Assembly: GCF_002157735.2 (NCBI RefSeq)
Contig: NZ_AP018689.1
Span: 930,001 to 994,000 of the forward strand
Direction: 5' to 3'
Length of the DNA: 64,000 bases
From: Vibrio aphrogenes
GTDB lineage: Bacteria > Pseudomonadota > Gammaproteobacteria > Enterobacterales > Vibrionaceae
Positions 1-8,689 of the stretch are shown here, one piece after another. The position numbers and the translations under genes are program-made. Numbering within the stretch: position 1 is the stretch's first letter; each line of letters starts with the position of its first letter. Under the pieces are notes generated by a model. That model had not been told where the DNA came from. It did no database searches and was given only the letters and a program-made list of their open reading frames with translations.

Positions 1-2
1 AC

Positions 3-821
3 CTTAGTAATTACAGTGTTGAATTAGCCCGAGTTTCAACAGAATCTGCGCCAACAAATTCTGGTTCTAATTACTGTGGGAGTAACCCCAGCTTCGATTC
101 ATTAACGATTTCTCGCTCTTATACTTGTACTCAGCCTAATTTTTATGTGCAATTAGGAGGCCCGGATCTTTATATTGGGTACGCTGATGTAGAAGGTGAA
201 GACTCGGCCACTAATTTTGACTTTTGGTTAGATAACGGTGTCGCTTTTGGCTTGCGGACTGGGCTGACAATGTCTTATTTTCCAACTTGCGTGGTAAGAA
301 ATCATACTCCAGTTGTGCTCTTTCCTACTGCCTCAACTCAACTTTTAGAAGCGGGTAATAAAGTGGAAGCGTCACTCAATATTTCTTTGGAATGTGAGAA
401 TGATGTGAAGTCAGGTGTGGGAACGAATCAAACCGCATTAGGCTTTATGGCGAGCGCCGAAGTTGAGAGTCAAGCAAGTCTATTAGGCTTAATTAGTGGC
501 GAGGGAATTACTTATCTTTTATCAGATAATTATGCGACAGACAGTTCGCTTGCTCAGAATGTTGGAATACGCTTGTGGGATAGCCAAGGGACTAATATTC
601 CATTTGTTCGTTCTACCGGTTATTTAGCTGGGACTGCATCTGGACGCTCCGCTGGGTGGGTACCCGTACTTGAAAATGTAGAAACTGTGGGCAGTGCTCA
701 AACAGGACATACGAGTTATATTAAGCAGCTTACTGTGAGTTTGGAAAAGTTACCAACCTCTGGTAGCGTGACGGCGGGTAAGGTTAATGCACATGCGCGA
801 ATTATTATTAAAGTACAGTAA
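3..821 (+). CDS. fimbrial adhesin/pilin-like protein, 3' part (5' end outside window)
   Basis: The reading frame is open from the first bases of the window, so this is the C-terminal 272 residues of a longer protein; the GTG at 147 is only an internal codon. The visible part is rich in beta-strand-like, Ser/Thr/Gly-rich sequence with paired cysteines. It ends in an alternating strand (AGKVNAHARIIIKVQ) typical of the last strand of chaperone-usher pilin domains. The next gene encodes a PapD-like chaperone and overlaps it by 35 nt, which supports a fimbrial operon. From its size and two-part look it may be a tip adhesin rather than a major pilin. The receptor cannot be inferred. Confidence 0.7.
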   Translation, partial: LSNYSVELARVSTESAPTNSGSNYCGSNPSFDSLTISRSYTCTQPNFYVQLGGPDLYIGYADVEGEDSATNFDFWLDNGVAFGLRTGLTMSYFPTCVVRNHTPVVLFPTASTQLLEAGNKVEASLNISLECENDVKSGVGTNQTALGFMASAEVESQASLLGLISGEGITYLLSDNYATDSSLAQNVGIRLWDSQGTNIPFVRSTGYLAGTASGRSAGWVPVLENVETVGSAQTGHTSYIKQLTVSLEKLPTSGSVTAGKVNAHARIIIKVQ

Positions 822-1485
822 ATATCTGACCACACTCCTATGCTTAGGGTTTTCACTCTCAAGCTATGGCGGATTATTGTTAAATCAAAGTCGTGTGGTG
901 ATGGACGATGCACAACCTGAACGTGTCATGTATGTGGTTAACACTAATGATTATCCGGTACTCATGCAAACTTGGGTTACCGATGAAAATAGTGATGCAC
1001 TACCTGATGAAACAACCTCGCCATTTGTGGTGTTACCTCCAGTGGCGAAGTTACAACCGGGTGAAAAAAAACGTTTAAATATTTATTATTCAGGGCAGGC
1101 ATTAACCACATCGGCAGAACAATTATATTTGTTGAATTTACATGAAGTGCCTCCCGCACCAGATAATGATGAAAATAAAATCATTGTAAGCATGACCACA
1201 CAGATAAAGCTGTTTCTTAGGCCGAGTAAGCTGAAAGATCAATCGTTCACTTCAATTAAAGAGGTATATTGTCAAAAACAAAAGAATGGTGAAGTTAAAA
1301 TCGTGAATGAGAGTCCCTTTTATTTTAATTATTTAAAAATAAATGGACTGGATCATTCGGGGTATTTGCCACCATTTACTCATAAAAATTTTCAACTTAA
1401 CGATGTAGAAAAGCTGGAAATACTTTATTTGCAAGACCTCGGAACCACACAAATCCTTCCATTATCTTGTCGAGTTGAAGGATAA
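787..1485 (+). CDS. PapD-like periplasmic fimbrial chaperone
   Basis: 232 residues, the usual size for a chaperone-usher pathway chaperone. An N-terminal signal peptide (hydrophobic stretch at about 13-27) is followed by the first Ig-like domain, starting GLLLNQSRVVMDD. Its Arg corresponds to PapD Arg8, and TQIKLFLRP contains the Lys equivalent to PapD Lys112; both anchor the pilin C-terminus. The protein would fold pilin subunits in the periplasm and deliver them to an usher, which must lie upstream of the window. The gene overlaps the adhesin gene by 35 nt, so translation is probably coupled. ATG at 793 is an alternative start. Confidence 0.88.
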   Translation: MHMRELLLKYSKYLTTLLCLGFSLSSYGGLLLNQSRVVMDDAQPERVMYVVNTNDYPVLMQTWVTDENSDALPDETTSPFVVLPPVAKLQPGEKKRLNIYYSGQALTTSAEQLYLLNLHEVPPAPDNDENKIIVSMTTQIKLFLRPSKLKDQSFTSIKEVYCQKQKNGEVKIVNESPFYFNYLKINGLDHSGYLPPFTHKNFQLNDVEKLEILYLQDLGTTQILPLSCRVEG

Positions 1486-1532
1486 GAGATCTTATTTACG
1501 ATATGGACGTTACATCGGATAGTTGGATCAAG

Positions 1533-2129
1533 TTATCCAGATATTTTATCGAAAGTTGTGGTGCAGCTATCACAAAATATATCCATGAAATCTTTCACTT
1601 CAGGCATGGTAAGACATAACTCATCGATAGTGGTTTTTAACCCTTCTTGTACGTGGGTAAATTCATCATTATGAAATCTCAGCTCATTTAGGCTCTTGAT
1701 GTAGGCGGCTAGAATATCAGCGGCTTTAACGATAGATTTATACTCTTTTTCAACATTATCTTGTACCAATAGACCTGCAAATTCTTGACGTAGGTCTGCT
1801 GGTATCGTTTTTAAACATTCTTGTTCAGCAATATGTTCTAGCTTTTTATAAGCGCGAGTAAATTCAGGGTTATGATATTTGGTTTTGGAGTTTAAATCTT
1901 GTAATTTAGTTTCTGAAATCTCATGGTAAATCGCCACTACGGCTGCTCGATCAGGATTGAGTGACCCCCCATAGCGTTTATTTTTGATTACGGTTAATAG
2001 ATGGGCGATGATCGCCACTTGATGTGAATGTTCAGAAATATTTTCTTCTTGGAAACAGTGCATTAAGGCCCAACGCTTAATTAAGGGCATGCGAGTCACC
2101 CAGGCCATAAAGGTACTTTGTTGTTGCAT
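1533..2129 (-). CDS. yfbR: YfbR-like HD-domain 5'-deoxynucleotidase, with altered HD motif
   Basis: 198 residues, as for E. coli YfbR (199), a metal-dependent HD-domain enzyme that dephosphorylates deoxyribonucleoside 5'-monophosphates. Conserved blocks are visible: IKRWALM (Arg18-Trp19 of E. coli), ISEHSHQVA (first metal His) and VKAADILAAYIK (last metal Asp). The central motif, YHDASE...GDLPTPVKY in E. coli, reads YHEISE...QDLNSKTKY here. The HD doublet is therefore HE and the substrate loop differs, while the catalytic Glu72 and Asp77 equivalents remain. Activity or substrate may have shifted. The gene follows alaA on the same strand but is separated by a strong terminator. Confidence 0.8.
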   Translation of the reverse strand: MQQQSTFMAWVTRMPLIKRWALMHCFQEENISEHSHQVAIIAHLLTVIKNKRYGGSLNPDRAAVVAIYHEISETKLQDLNSKTKYHNPEFTRAYKKLEHIAEQECLKTIPADLRQEFAGLLVQDNVEKEYKSIVKAADILAAYIKSLNELRFHNDEFTHVQEGLKTTIDELCLTMPEVKDFMDIFCDSCTTTFDKISG

Positions 2130-2159
2130 AATTCTCTCTTTTTCTTGAGTAACGATACA

Positions 2160-2187
2160 AAACAGGCTTCTTTAAAGAAGCCTGTTT
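2160..2187 (-). terminator. rho-independent terminator of alaA
   Basis: A perfect 11-bp stem (AAACAGGCTTC / GAAGCCTGTTT) with a TTTAAA centre lies just past the alaA stop. On the minus strand it is followed by TTGTATCG, a short U-rich tail. It separates alaA from yfbR. Confidence 0.85.
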
Positions 2188-2191
2188 GGGG

Positions 2192-3406
2192 TTATTGTTT
2201 GTAGCCAGCTAAGAATCGTTCGAAACGACCAATGGCAATTTCTAAGTCTTCCACATGTGGGAGGGTAACAATACGGAAATGATCTGGTTGCTGCCAATTA
2301 AAGCCCGTACCTTGAACCAGCAGTACTTTTTCTTGTACTAAGAAATCGAGCACCAATTTCGCATCGTCAGTAATGTTGAACTTCTTAACATCAATTTTAG
2401 GGAAGAGGTACATCGCCCCTTTGGGTTTTACACAACTGATCCCGGGGATTTGCGTGATCAAATCGTAAGCTTTATTGCGTTGCTCGAGTAAGCGACCGCC
2501 AGGTAAAATCAACTCATTGATACTTTGATAGCCGCCCAATGCTGTTTGGATTGCATGTTGCATCGGTACGTTGGCACAAAGCCGCATCGAGGCCAGCATA
2601 TCTAACCCATCAATGTAGCCTTTAGCTAAGTGTTTCGGGCCTGTTAAGAACATCCAGCCGCCACGGAAACCACACACACGATAGGCTTTTGATAATCCAT
2701 TGAAGGTCACCATGAGGACATCGTCAGCCAATGTTGCGATAGAAGTATGGGTCGCTCCATCGTAGAGAATTTTGTCATAAATCTCATCGGCAAAGATAAT
2801 AAGGTTGTGCTGTCTCGCTATTTCGACGACTTGTAATAAAAAGTCGCGGCTATAGACGGCGCCCGTTGGGTTATTGGGGTTAATTAAAACAATACCGCGT
2901 GTGTGTGGCGTAATTTTGCTTTTGATATCGTCTAAATCAGGATACCAATCAGAGGATTCATCGCAGATATAATGAATCGGTTTGCCTCCTGCAAGAGAGG
3001 CGGCCGCAGTCCATAATGGGTAATCTGGCGCGGGGATCAGAATTTCATCGCCATTATTAAGCAGCGCTTGCATTGACATGACGATCAGTTCAGAGGCACC
3101 GTTTCCGATATACACATCTTCCACTTCTAAGTCACGTAAGCCTAACTTTTGATAATGTTGGACAACCGCCTTACGTGCCGAATAAATCCCTTTAGAATCA
3201 CAGTAACCTTGTGAAGTCGGCAGATTACGAATGACATCAACAAGAATTTCATCAGGGGCGTCGAAACCGAATGGGGCCGGGTTACCAATATTCAGTTTTA
3301 ATATTTTTTGCCCTTCCTCTTCCATACGTTTTGCATGCTTTAGAATCGGCCCACGTATGTCATAACAGACATTATCGAGTTTTGATGACATCTCGATGTT
3401 GTTCAT
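2192..3406 (-). CDS. alaA: glutamate-pyruvate (alanine) aminotransferase AlaA
   Basis: 404 residues, colinear with E. coli AlaA (YfbQ, 405 residues) from the first codons (MNNIEMSSKLDNVCYDIRGP). It is a PLP-dependent class I/II aminotransferase that makes alanine from pyruvate and glutamate. Visible marks are KLNIGNPAPFGFD near the N-terminus, NPNNPTGAVY, FADEIYDKILYD with the PLP-pyridine Asp, and FNGLSKAYRVCGFRGGW carrying the Schiff-base Lys. It is divergent from the men genes and ends at its own terminator. Confidence 0.95.
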   Translation of the reverse strand: MNNIEMSSKLDNVCYDIRGPILKHAKRMEEEGQKILKLNIGNPAPFGFDAPDEILVDVIRNLPTSQGYCDSKGIYSARKAVVQHYQKLGLRDLEVEDVYIGNGASELIVMSMQALLNNGDEILIPAPDYPLWTAAASLAGGKPIHYICDESSDWYPDLDDIKSKITPHTRGIVLINPNNPTGAVYSRDFLLQVVEIARQHNLIIFADEIYDKILYDGATHTSIATLADDVLMVTFNGLSKAYRVCGFRGGWMFLTGPKHLAKGYIDGLDMLASMRLCANVPMQHAIQTALGGYQSINELILPGGRLLEQRNKAYDLITQIPGISCVKPKGAMYLFPKIDVKKFNITDDAKLVLDFLVQEKVLLVQGTGFNWQQPDHFRIVTLPHVEDLEIAIGRFERFLAGYKQ

Positions 3407-3746
3407 AGCCTTATACCCACTGATTGTTAATGATAATGAGGCTTCAAGTTACACTATTTTTTCAGAGCAAACCATACTCAGTCGCATGGTCAATACGATA
3501 TTTATGGCTGTTTTTAGTGGAATAGAAAAAAATGCCCAGATTATCCACCTTAAGGAGCAAGTTTCACTATTCTTATGGAGAGGCGTTGAGATCAAGATTT
3601 AAGCTGAAAAAGAGGTTACTGCTTGATTTGCAAGGTTCGAAACCCTAGAGTATGCCACTTGAATAAAAAGACAGTGCGAAACAAGGTAGAGATAGGGTTC
3701 GATTGCCCGGTATCCTTGTTAAGCCATAGCAAAATGAGAGGTCGAC
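3407..3746. other. intergenic region between divergent alaA and menF
   Basis: 340 bp that must hold the alaA and menF promoters. An open frame at 3396-3602 has no recognisable protein features. No convincing sigma70 box pair, operator or RNA gene stands out. The AGAGG at 3736-3740 is the menF ribosome site. Confidence 0.6.
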
Positions 3747-5063
3747 TTGTCTGCATTACACCAAGTGATAGAGCGATTAATTAAACGCATTAGACAAGGA
3801 CTGGTTCCCAATGAAACCCGCATTTCAGAAAGTGTGGATCTTCCCCATGATTTTAGTGCCGTCGATTGGCTCTCTGGGCAAGAGTTATATCCTCGATTTT
3901 ATTGGCAATCTCGAGATGCACGTGAAGAGGTGGTAGCGCTAGCGCAAATTCATACTTTTACTGATCCATTAGCAGCCTATACCATGCTAGGGGAAGAGCA
4001 ACGAGTATGGGGTGGCAAAGCCTTTGATAGTGAGCACGCAAAAACCACCCATCAATCTTCCTATTTCTTTCTTCCTAAAATTGAACTGATTCGCCAAGAT
4101 GATCAATGGACATTAAATGCCAACGTATCAGGAGATGGAACGCGAACCATCGCAGCGCTAACCAGTTTAAATAGCCAATATCAAGCGCTGGAATCTTTAA
4201 TGCCTCAGCCAAGTTATGTGGTGTTTTCGCCTCAATTTGATGAATGGAAGCATATTCTGTCCAAGGCCTTGTCAGCCATTGATGCGAATGAATTTGAAAA
4301 AGTGGTGTTGGCCAGAAAAACTGTGGTGGAATTAGCAAAACCCATTAGTGCGGTGCAATTATTGAAATCCAGTCGAGATCTCAATTTAGACAGTTTTCAT
4401 TTTCTCTTTTCATTGGCTCCCAATCAGAGCTTTGTTGGCTCCACGCCTGAGCGGTTATACCGTCGTTTAGGGGATATGGTTGAAACGGAAGCTTTGGCGG
4501 GGACAATTGGCCGCAGCGATGATCCGCAAGAAGATCACCAATTAGCCAGTTGGTTATTAAATGATGATAAGAATCAGCGTGAAAATCAGATTGTGGTCAA
4601 TGATATCATTGAGCGATTGACGCCTTATACTGAAAGTATTGAAGTACAACCAGACGCTCAACTTATTCAATTACGCAAAGTGCAGCACTTAAAGCGCCAT
4701 ATACACGGTAATTTATCTTTGGGCGTAAAAGGTGTCCAGCTGTTAAGTGCGCTTCAACCGACGGCAGCGATTGCCGGTTTGCCGCGAGAAGATTCATTGA
4801 ACTTTATACGCATGAACGAACCCTTTACTCGCGGTTGGTATAGTGGTTCTGTGGGCTATTTTGGTCATAATAAGGCGGAGTTTTGTGTGTCAATTCGCAG
4901 CGCTTCTTTGGTGGACAATACGGTTAAGCTTTATGCTGGGGCCGGTATTGTGGCTGGCTCTGAGGCTGAGTTTGAATGGCAAGAACTTAACCGAAAAACA
5001 GCGACATTATTAAATTTAATTACGGATTATCCGATAGAACAAGAAGACGGTGAAATGCAATGA
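3747..5063 (+). CDS. menF: isochorismate synthase MenF
   Basis: 438 residues, matching menaquinone-specific isochorismate synthases, which convert chorismate to isochorismate, the first committed step to menaquinone. The chorismate-binding domain fills the C-terminal two thirds: ANEFEKVVLARKT with the general-base Lys, SFVGSTPERLYRR, ETEALAGTIGR, LRKVQHLKRHIHG and EFCVSIRSA near the end. The start is TTG, preceded by AGAGG at a good distance. The stop overlaps the menD start (ATGA), so menF and menD are translationally coupled. Confidence 0.95.
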   Translation: MSALHQVIERLIKRIRQGLVPNETRISESVDLPHDFSAVDWLSGQELYPRFYWQSRDAREEVVALAQIHTFTDPLAAYTMLGEEQRVWGGKAFDSEHAKTTHQSSYFFLPKIELIRQDDQWTLNANVSGDGTRTIAALTSLNSQYQALESLMPQPSYVVFSPQFDEWKHILSKALSAIDANEFEKVVLARKTVVELAKPISAVQLLKSSRDLNLDSFHFLFSLAPNQSFVGSTPERLYRRLGDMVETEALAGTIGRSDDPQEDHQLASWLLNDDKNQRENQIVVNDIIERLTPYTESIEVQPDAQLIQLRKVQHLKRHIHGNLSLGVKGVQLLSALQPTAAIAGLPREDSLNFIRMNEPFTRGWYSGSVGYFGHNKAEFCVSIRSASLVDNTVKLYAGAGIVAGSEAEFEWQELNRKTATLLNLITDYPIEQEDGEMQ

Positions 5064-6838
5064 GTCAAGCGGGATTAAATCGCATTTGGTCACAAGCGAT
5101 TTTAGACACTTTAGCCAAAGCCGAGGTTAAACACATTTGTATTGCTCCGGGTTCTCGCTCAACACCGCTGAGCTTGGAAGCGTTAGAATTATCGCAACGT
5201 TCAGACATTACCATTCATACGCATTTTGACGAACGTGGGTTAGGTTTTCTAGCTTTAGGGTTGGCTAAGGCCACACAGCAACCGGTCGCTGTGATTGTGA
5301 CCTCAGGAACGGCCGTCGCAAACTTATTACCCAGTGTGGCAGAATCTGGGTTAACCAGTGAGAAGTTGCTGTTATTGACCGCCGATCGTCCTGCGGATTT
5401 AGTGGGTGTGGGGGCAAATCAAGCGATTGTACAAGCTGGGATCTATTCTTCTCATGTACGTAAAAGTATTGAGCTCCCAAGTCCAAACTGCAACCAGCCC
5501 GACGCTTTAACTCATTGCCTGCTTGAGATTCAACAAGGTCTGGCCTATCAATCTCTGGTGGGGGGGGCATTGCATATTAACTGTCCTTTCCCTGAACCGC
5601 TTTATATTCAGTCACTGGACGAAAAAAATGGCTATCAAGTCGAGCGAGAGAACGCAATGAAAGCCTTGCCTGATTTATCTTCGTTTGCACAAGCCTATCC
5701 CAGTTATCATGTGGCAGAACTGACCAATGAAAAGCAACAAGCACTGGTGAGTCAGTTACCGAGCTTAAAAGGGGTGATTGTTATTGGTAAGATGCCGTTG
5801 TCTGAAGCACGACAAGTTAAAAGGTGGGCAGAGCAACTTGGTTGGCCTATCTTGGCCGATCCGCAATCTGGCGTAACAAGCGACTGGGCTCATTTTGATT
5901 TATGGCTACAACATGATGATTACGCCAAGGTGTTATCTCAAGCCGAGTGTATTTTACAATTTGGCGCTCGCTTAGTCTCGAAACGTTTAGGCCAATGGCT
6001 GCGTCCACAAGTGAGCCAACGAGCTTGCTCCTATTGGTTATTTGATTCAAATGTCAGTGTCTTAAATCCGGATCATTTACCACAATTACGTACCGTTGCT
6101 TCGATCTCTGCCAGTATCACTTTGCTCGATTGTGCCATTGGGGCTACACGCATCCAAACCTGCGGCTGGGCTGATGAGCTAAAATCAGCAACCTCGTTGG
6201 TACAGCGTGTTACTCATGAAATACAATCGGCTAGCCAACTGACGGAATGCCAATTGGCTTTAGCGTTACCAGAATTGCTCGATTTACTCCCAGCCGCCGA
6301 ATTATTTATTGGTAATAGTTTGATTGTTCGCTTACTAGATATGTTAACCCCGTTACCGAATATCAATGTTCATACTAATCGAGGTGCTTCGGGCATTGAT
6401 GGGTTGATTGCAACATCCGCTGGGGTGCAGCGCGGTAAACAAGCAAGCATGCTGACCTTAATTGGTGATACTTCTCTGCTTTATGATCTGAACTCATTAT
6501 CCTTGTTGAGTAAGGTTGCACACCCTCATGTGGTGGTAGTCACCAACAATGATGGTGGGGCTATTTTTGATCTATTACCCGTACCTGAGCTGCAAAAACA
6601 ATGCTTATACCAAATGCCTCATGGTTATCAGTTTGAACATGCGGCGAAACAGTTTGGTCTACACTATATCCATCCTCAATCTTGGTCATCATGCCTTGAT
6701 GGGATACAACACTATTTAGATGGCTTTGCTAAGGGGGAGATAAACACGGCGTTGGTCGTGGAAGTGATCACCCCTCCAGAGCAAGCATCACAACAAATAC
6801 AATCCATAACACAGGCAATAAAATCCCATGCTATATAG
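5060..6838 (+). CDS. menD: SEPHCHC synthase MenD
   Basis: 592-residue thiamine-diphosphate enzyme that joins isochorismate and 2-oxoglutarate to make 2-succinyl-5-enolpyruvyl-6-hydroxy-3-cyclohexene-1-carboxylate. The N-terminal domain begins with the family signature (ICIAPGSRSTPLSLEA, FDERGLGFLALGLAKA) including the Glu that activates ThDP. The C-terminal ThDP/Mg motif is LIGDTSLLYDLNSL followed by NNDGGAIFDLLP. It overlaps menF by 4 nt and menH by 11 nt. Confidence 0.96.
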   Translation: MSQAGLNRIWSQAILDTLAKAEVKHICIAPGSRSTPLSLEALELSQRSDITIHTHFDERGLGFLALGLAKATQQPVAVIVTSGTAVANLLPSVAESGLTSEKLLLLTADRPADLVGVGANQAIVQAGIYSSHVRKSIELPSPNCNQPDALTHCLLEIQQGLAYQSLVGGALHINCPFPEPLYIQSLDEKNGYQVERENAMKALPDLSSFAQAYPSYHVAELTNEKQQALVSQLPSLKGVIVIGKMPLSEARQVKRWAEQLGWPILADPQSGVTSDWAHFDLWLQHDDYAKVLSQAECILQFGARLVSKRLGQWLRPQVSQRACSYWLFDSNVSVLNPDHLPQLRTVASISASITLLDCAIGATRIQTCGWADELKSATSLVQRVTHEIQSASQLTECQLALALPELLDLLPAAELFIGNSLIVRLLDMLTPLPNINVHTNRGASGIDGLIATSAGVQRGKQASMLTLIGDTSLLYDLNSLSLLSKVAHPHVVVVTNNDGGAIFDLLPVPELQKQCLYQMPHGYQFEHAAKQFGLHYIHPQSWSSCLDGIQHYLDGFAKGEINTALVVEVITPPEQASQQIQSITQAIKSHAI

Positions 6839-7652
6839 CCACACAGTCATTCCGTCTTCCTCTGTAGAATCACACCGTTCGTCACCGATCCCGGTTTTTT
6901 TGCATGGTTTTTTAGGTTCGAGTCAAGATTGGAGTGCCACTCTTGAGTATTTGAATTGCTCTGCTGCGATTTGCCTTGATTTACCTTGTCATGGGGTGAG
7001 TAAATATTGTGAAGTTGATGATTTTGCACAAGCGTGTCAACAAGTACAAACGACGGTGCTAGAAGCCCTACAAAAATCTGGCCTTCCGACGAGCACGCCT
7101 TTGGTGCTGGTGGGCTATTCGCTAGGTGCGCGCATTGCAATGTATGGACTTGCCCAAGCTGGCTTTACTGAGTTGAATGTGCAAGGTGCCATTTTAGAAG
7201 GTGGCAATGTCGGTTTAGCGACAGAAGAAGAAAAAGTATTACGTTGGGAAAATGACAAACATTGGTCAAAGCGATTTGCGACAGAAGCCATGGACGAAGT
7301 GTTATTTGATTGGTATCAACAAGGTGTGTTTGCTTCATTAACGCCGACGCAAAGAGAGCACTTGATTGAACTAAGAAGCGATAACTTAGGAGCGCAACTG
7401 GCTTGTGTGTTACGAGCCACATCATTGGCCAAGCAACCACATTTATTAGCGTCTTTAACTTCGCTGACTTTACCTTTGCTGTATGTTTGCGGTGATAAAG
7501 ACACTAAGTTCGTCGCATTAGCGGAGCAAAGTGGCTTGCAATATCGCAAAGTGAACCACGCGGGTCATAATGCTCACCATGAGCAACCGAATGAATTTGC
7601 GACCATTGTGACGGAATTTATCCAACAACTTTCATCGACTATCACGAAGTAA
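6828..7652 (+). CDS. menH: SHCHC synthase MenH (alpha/beta hydrolase)
   Basis: 274 residues. MenH eliminates pyruvate from SEPHCHC to give SHCHC. The alpha/beta-hydrolase marks are HGFLGSSQDW (oxyanion region), the nucleophile elbow VGYSLGARIAMY with Ser, CGDKDTKF with the acid, and NHAGHNAHHEQP with the catalytic His. It starts inside the end of menD. The next gene, 8 nt downstream, is menC; menB, commonly found here, is absent. Confidence 0.92.
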   Translation: MLYSHTVIPSSSVESHRSSPIPVFLHGFLGSSQDWSATLEYLNCSAAICLDLPCHGVSKYCEVDDFAQACQQVQTTVLEALQKSGLPTSTPLVLVGYSLGARIAMYGLAQAGFTELNVQGAILEGGNVGLATEEEKVLRWENDKHWSKRFATEAMDEVLFDWYQQGVFASLTPTQREHLIELRSDNLGAQLACVLRATSLAKQPHLLASLTSLTLPLLYVCGDKDTKFVALAEQSGLQYRKVNHAGHNAHHEQPNEFATIVTEFIQQLSSTITK

Positions 7653-7660
7653 ATCAAATT

Positions 7661-8683
7661 ATGTCCAATTCCAACTCATTAACTCGTTCTGCCAAGTTGT
7701 ATCGTTACCAATTACCTATGGACAGTGGGGTGATCGTACGTGATCAGCGCCTATCACAACGAGAAGGTTATATTGTCGAACTGCAGGAGGCAGGCACTTT
7801 GGCCTATGGTGAGTGTTCACCACTGCCAAGTTTCAGTCAAGAAAGCTTGCCACAAGTAGAAAGTGAATTGATTAACGCACTACAAGTTTGGCACAGCAGC
7901 GGTCTTTGGCCTAGTGATGAGTCTCTATCGCCGAGTGTGGCCTTTGCGTTGTCTATGGCGCAATGTGAGCTTAAAGGTGATTTACCAAGCCAAGGTGAAT
8001 ATCGAGCGGCACCGTTATGCAGCGGCGATCCAGATGAATTATTACCGGTATTTGACGCTATGTCCCAAGAAGGACGGCAAAAAGTGGCCAAGGTTAAAGT
8101 AGGGCTGTATGAGCCTATTCGTGATGGCATGCTGGTGAATTTATTCTTAGAGTCGATTCCTGATCTTCAATTGCGTTTAGATGCCAATCGCAGTTGGACG
8201 TTAGAAAAAGCCTTGAAATTTGCGCAATATGTGATGCCTGAATTTCGCTCACGAATTGCGTTTTTAGAAGAACCATGTCAAACCGAAGCGCTCAGTCGAG
8301 AGTTTGCTCATCAAACCGGCATTACGATTGGTTGGGATGAAACGATCCAGCAAAGCGATTGGCATCAACGTGAGCTTGTAACTTTATTAGGGGAGCATGT
8401 GGGAGCCTTGGTCATAAAACCAACCTTGATTGGCTCACTAGAGCGCTGTTCACAATTCATTGATTTTGCTCATCAGCATGGTTTACAAGCGGTGATCAGC
8501 TCAAGCCTTGAGACTAGTTTGGGTTTGAGTCAATTGGCTCGTTTTTCTGCTTGGAAAACCCCACAGCAAACACCGGGTTTGGATACGTTACAGCTATTTC
8601 AAGCGCAATTAGAGCGCCGATGGCCTGACAGTCCACTACCGTTAATCTCTTTACAAGAGCAGCAACTTATTCAACAGTGGTAA
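7661..8683 (+). CDS. menC: o-succinylbenzoate synthase MenC
   Basis: 340-residue enolase-superfamily enzyme that dehydrates SHCHC to o-succinylbenzoate. The active-site series is visible in order: KVKVG (Lys), LRLDANRSW (Asp), FLEEPCQ (Glu), GWDETIQ (Asp) and VIKPTLIGS (Lys). It lies 8 nt after menH and 6 nt before menE, clearly in one transcription unit. Confidence 0.94.
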   Translation: MSNSNSLTRSAKLYRYQLPMDSGVIVRDQRLSQREGYIVELQEAGTLAYGECSPLPSFSQESLPQVESELINALQVWHSSGLWPSDESLSPSVAFALSMAQCELKGDLPSQGEYRAAPLCSGDPDELLPVFDAMSQEGRQKVAKVKVGLYEPIRDGMLVNLFLESIPDLQLRLDANRSWTLEKALKFAQYVMPEFRSRIAFLEEPCQTEALSREFAHQTGITIGWDETIQQSDWHQRELVTLLGEHVGALVIKPTLIGSLERCSQFIDFAHQHGLQAVISSSLETSLGLSQLARFSAWKTPQQTPGLDTLQLFQAQLERRWPDSPLPLISLQEQQLIQQW

Positions 8684-8689
8684 TCTTAA

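Noticed and set aside
3396..3602. 68-residue plus-strand open frame before menF
   Set aside because: No ribosome site at its start, no recognisable domain, and it overlaps the alaA start region; probably chance.
3630..3715. GGTTCGAAACC and GGGTTCGATTGCCC resembling tRNA T-arms
   Set aside because: The flanking bases do not form a T-stem of the right length, and no acceptor, D-arm or anticodon arm can be drawn.
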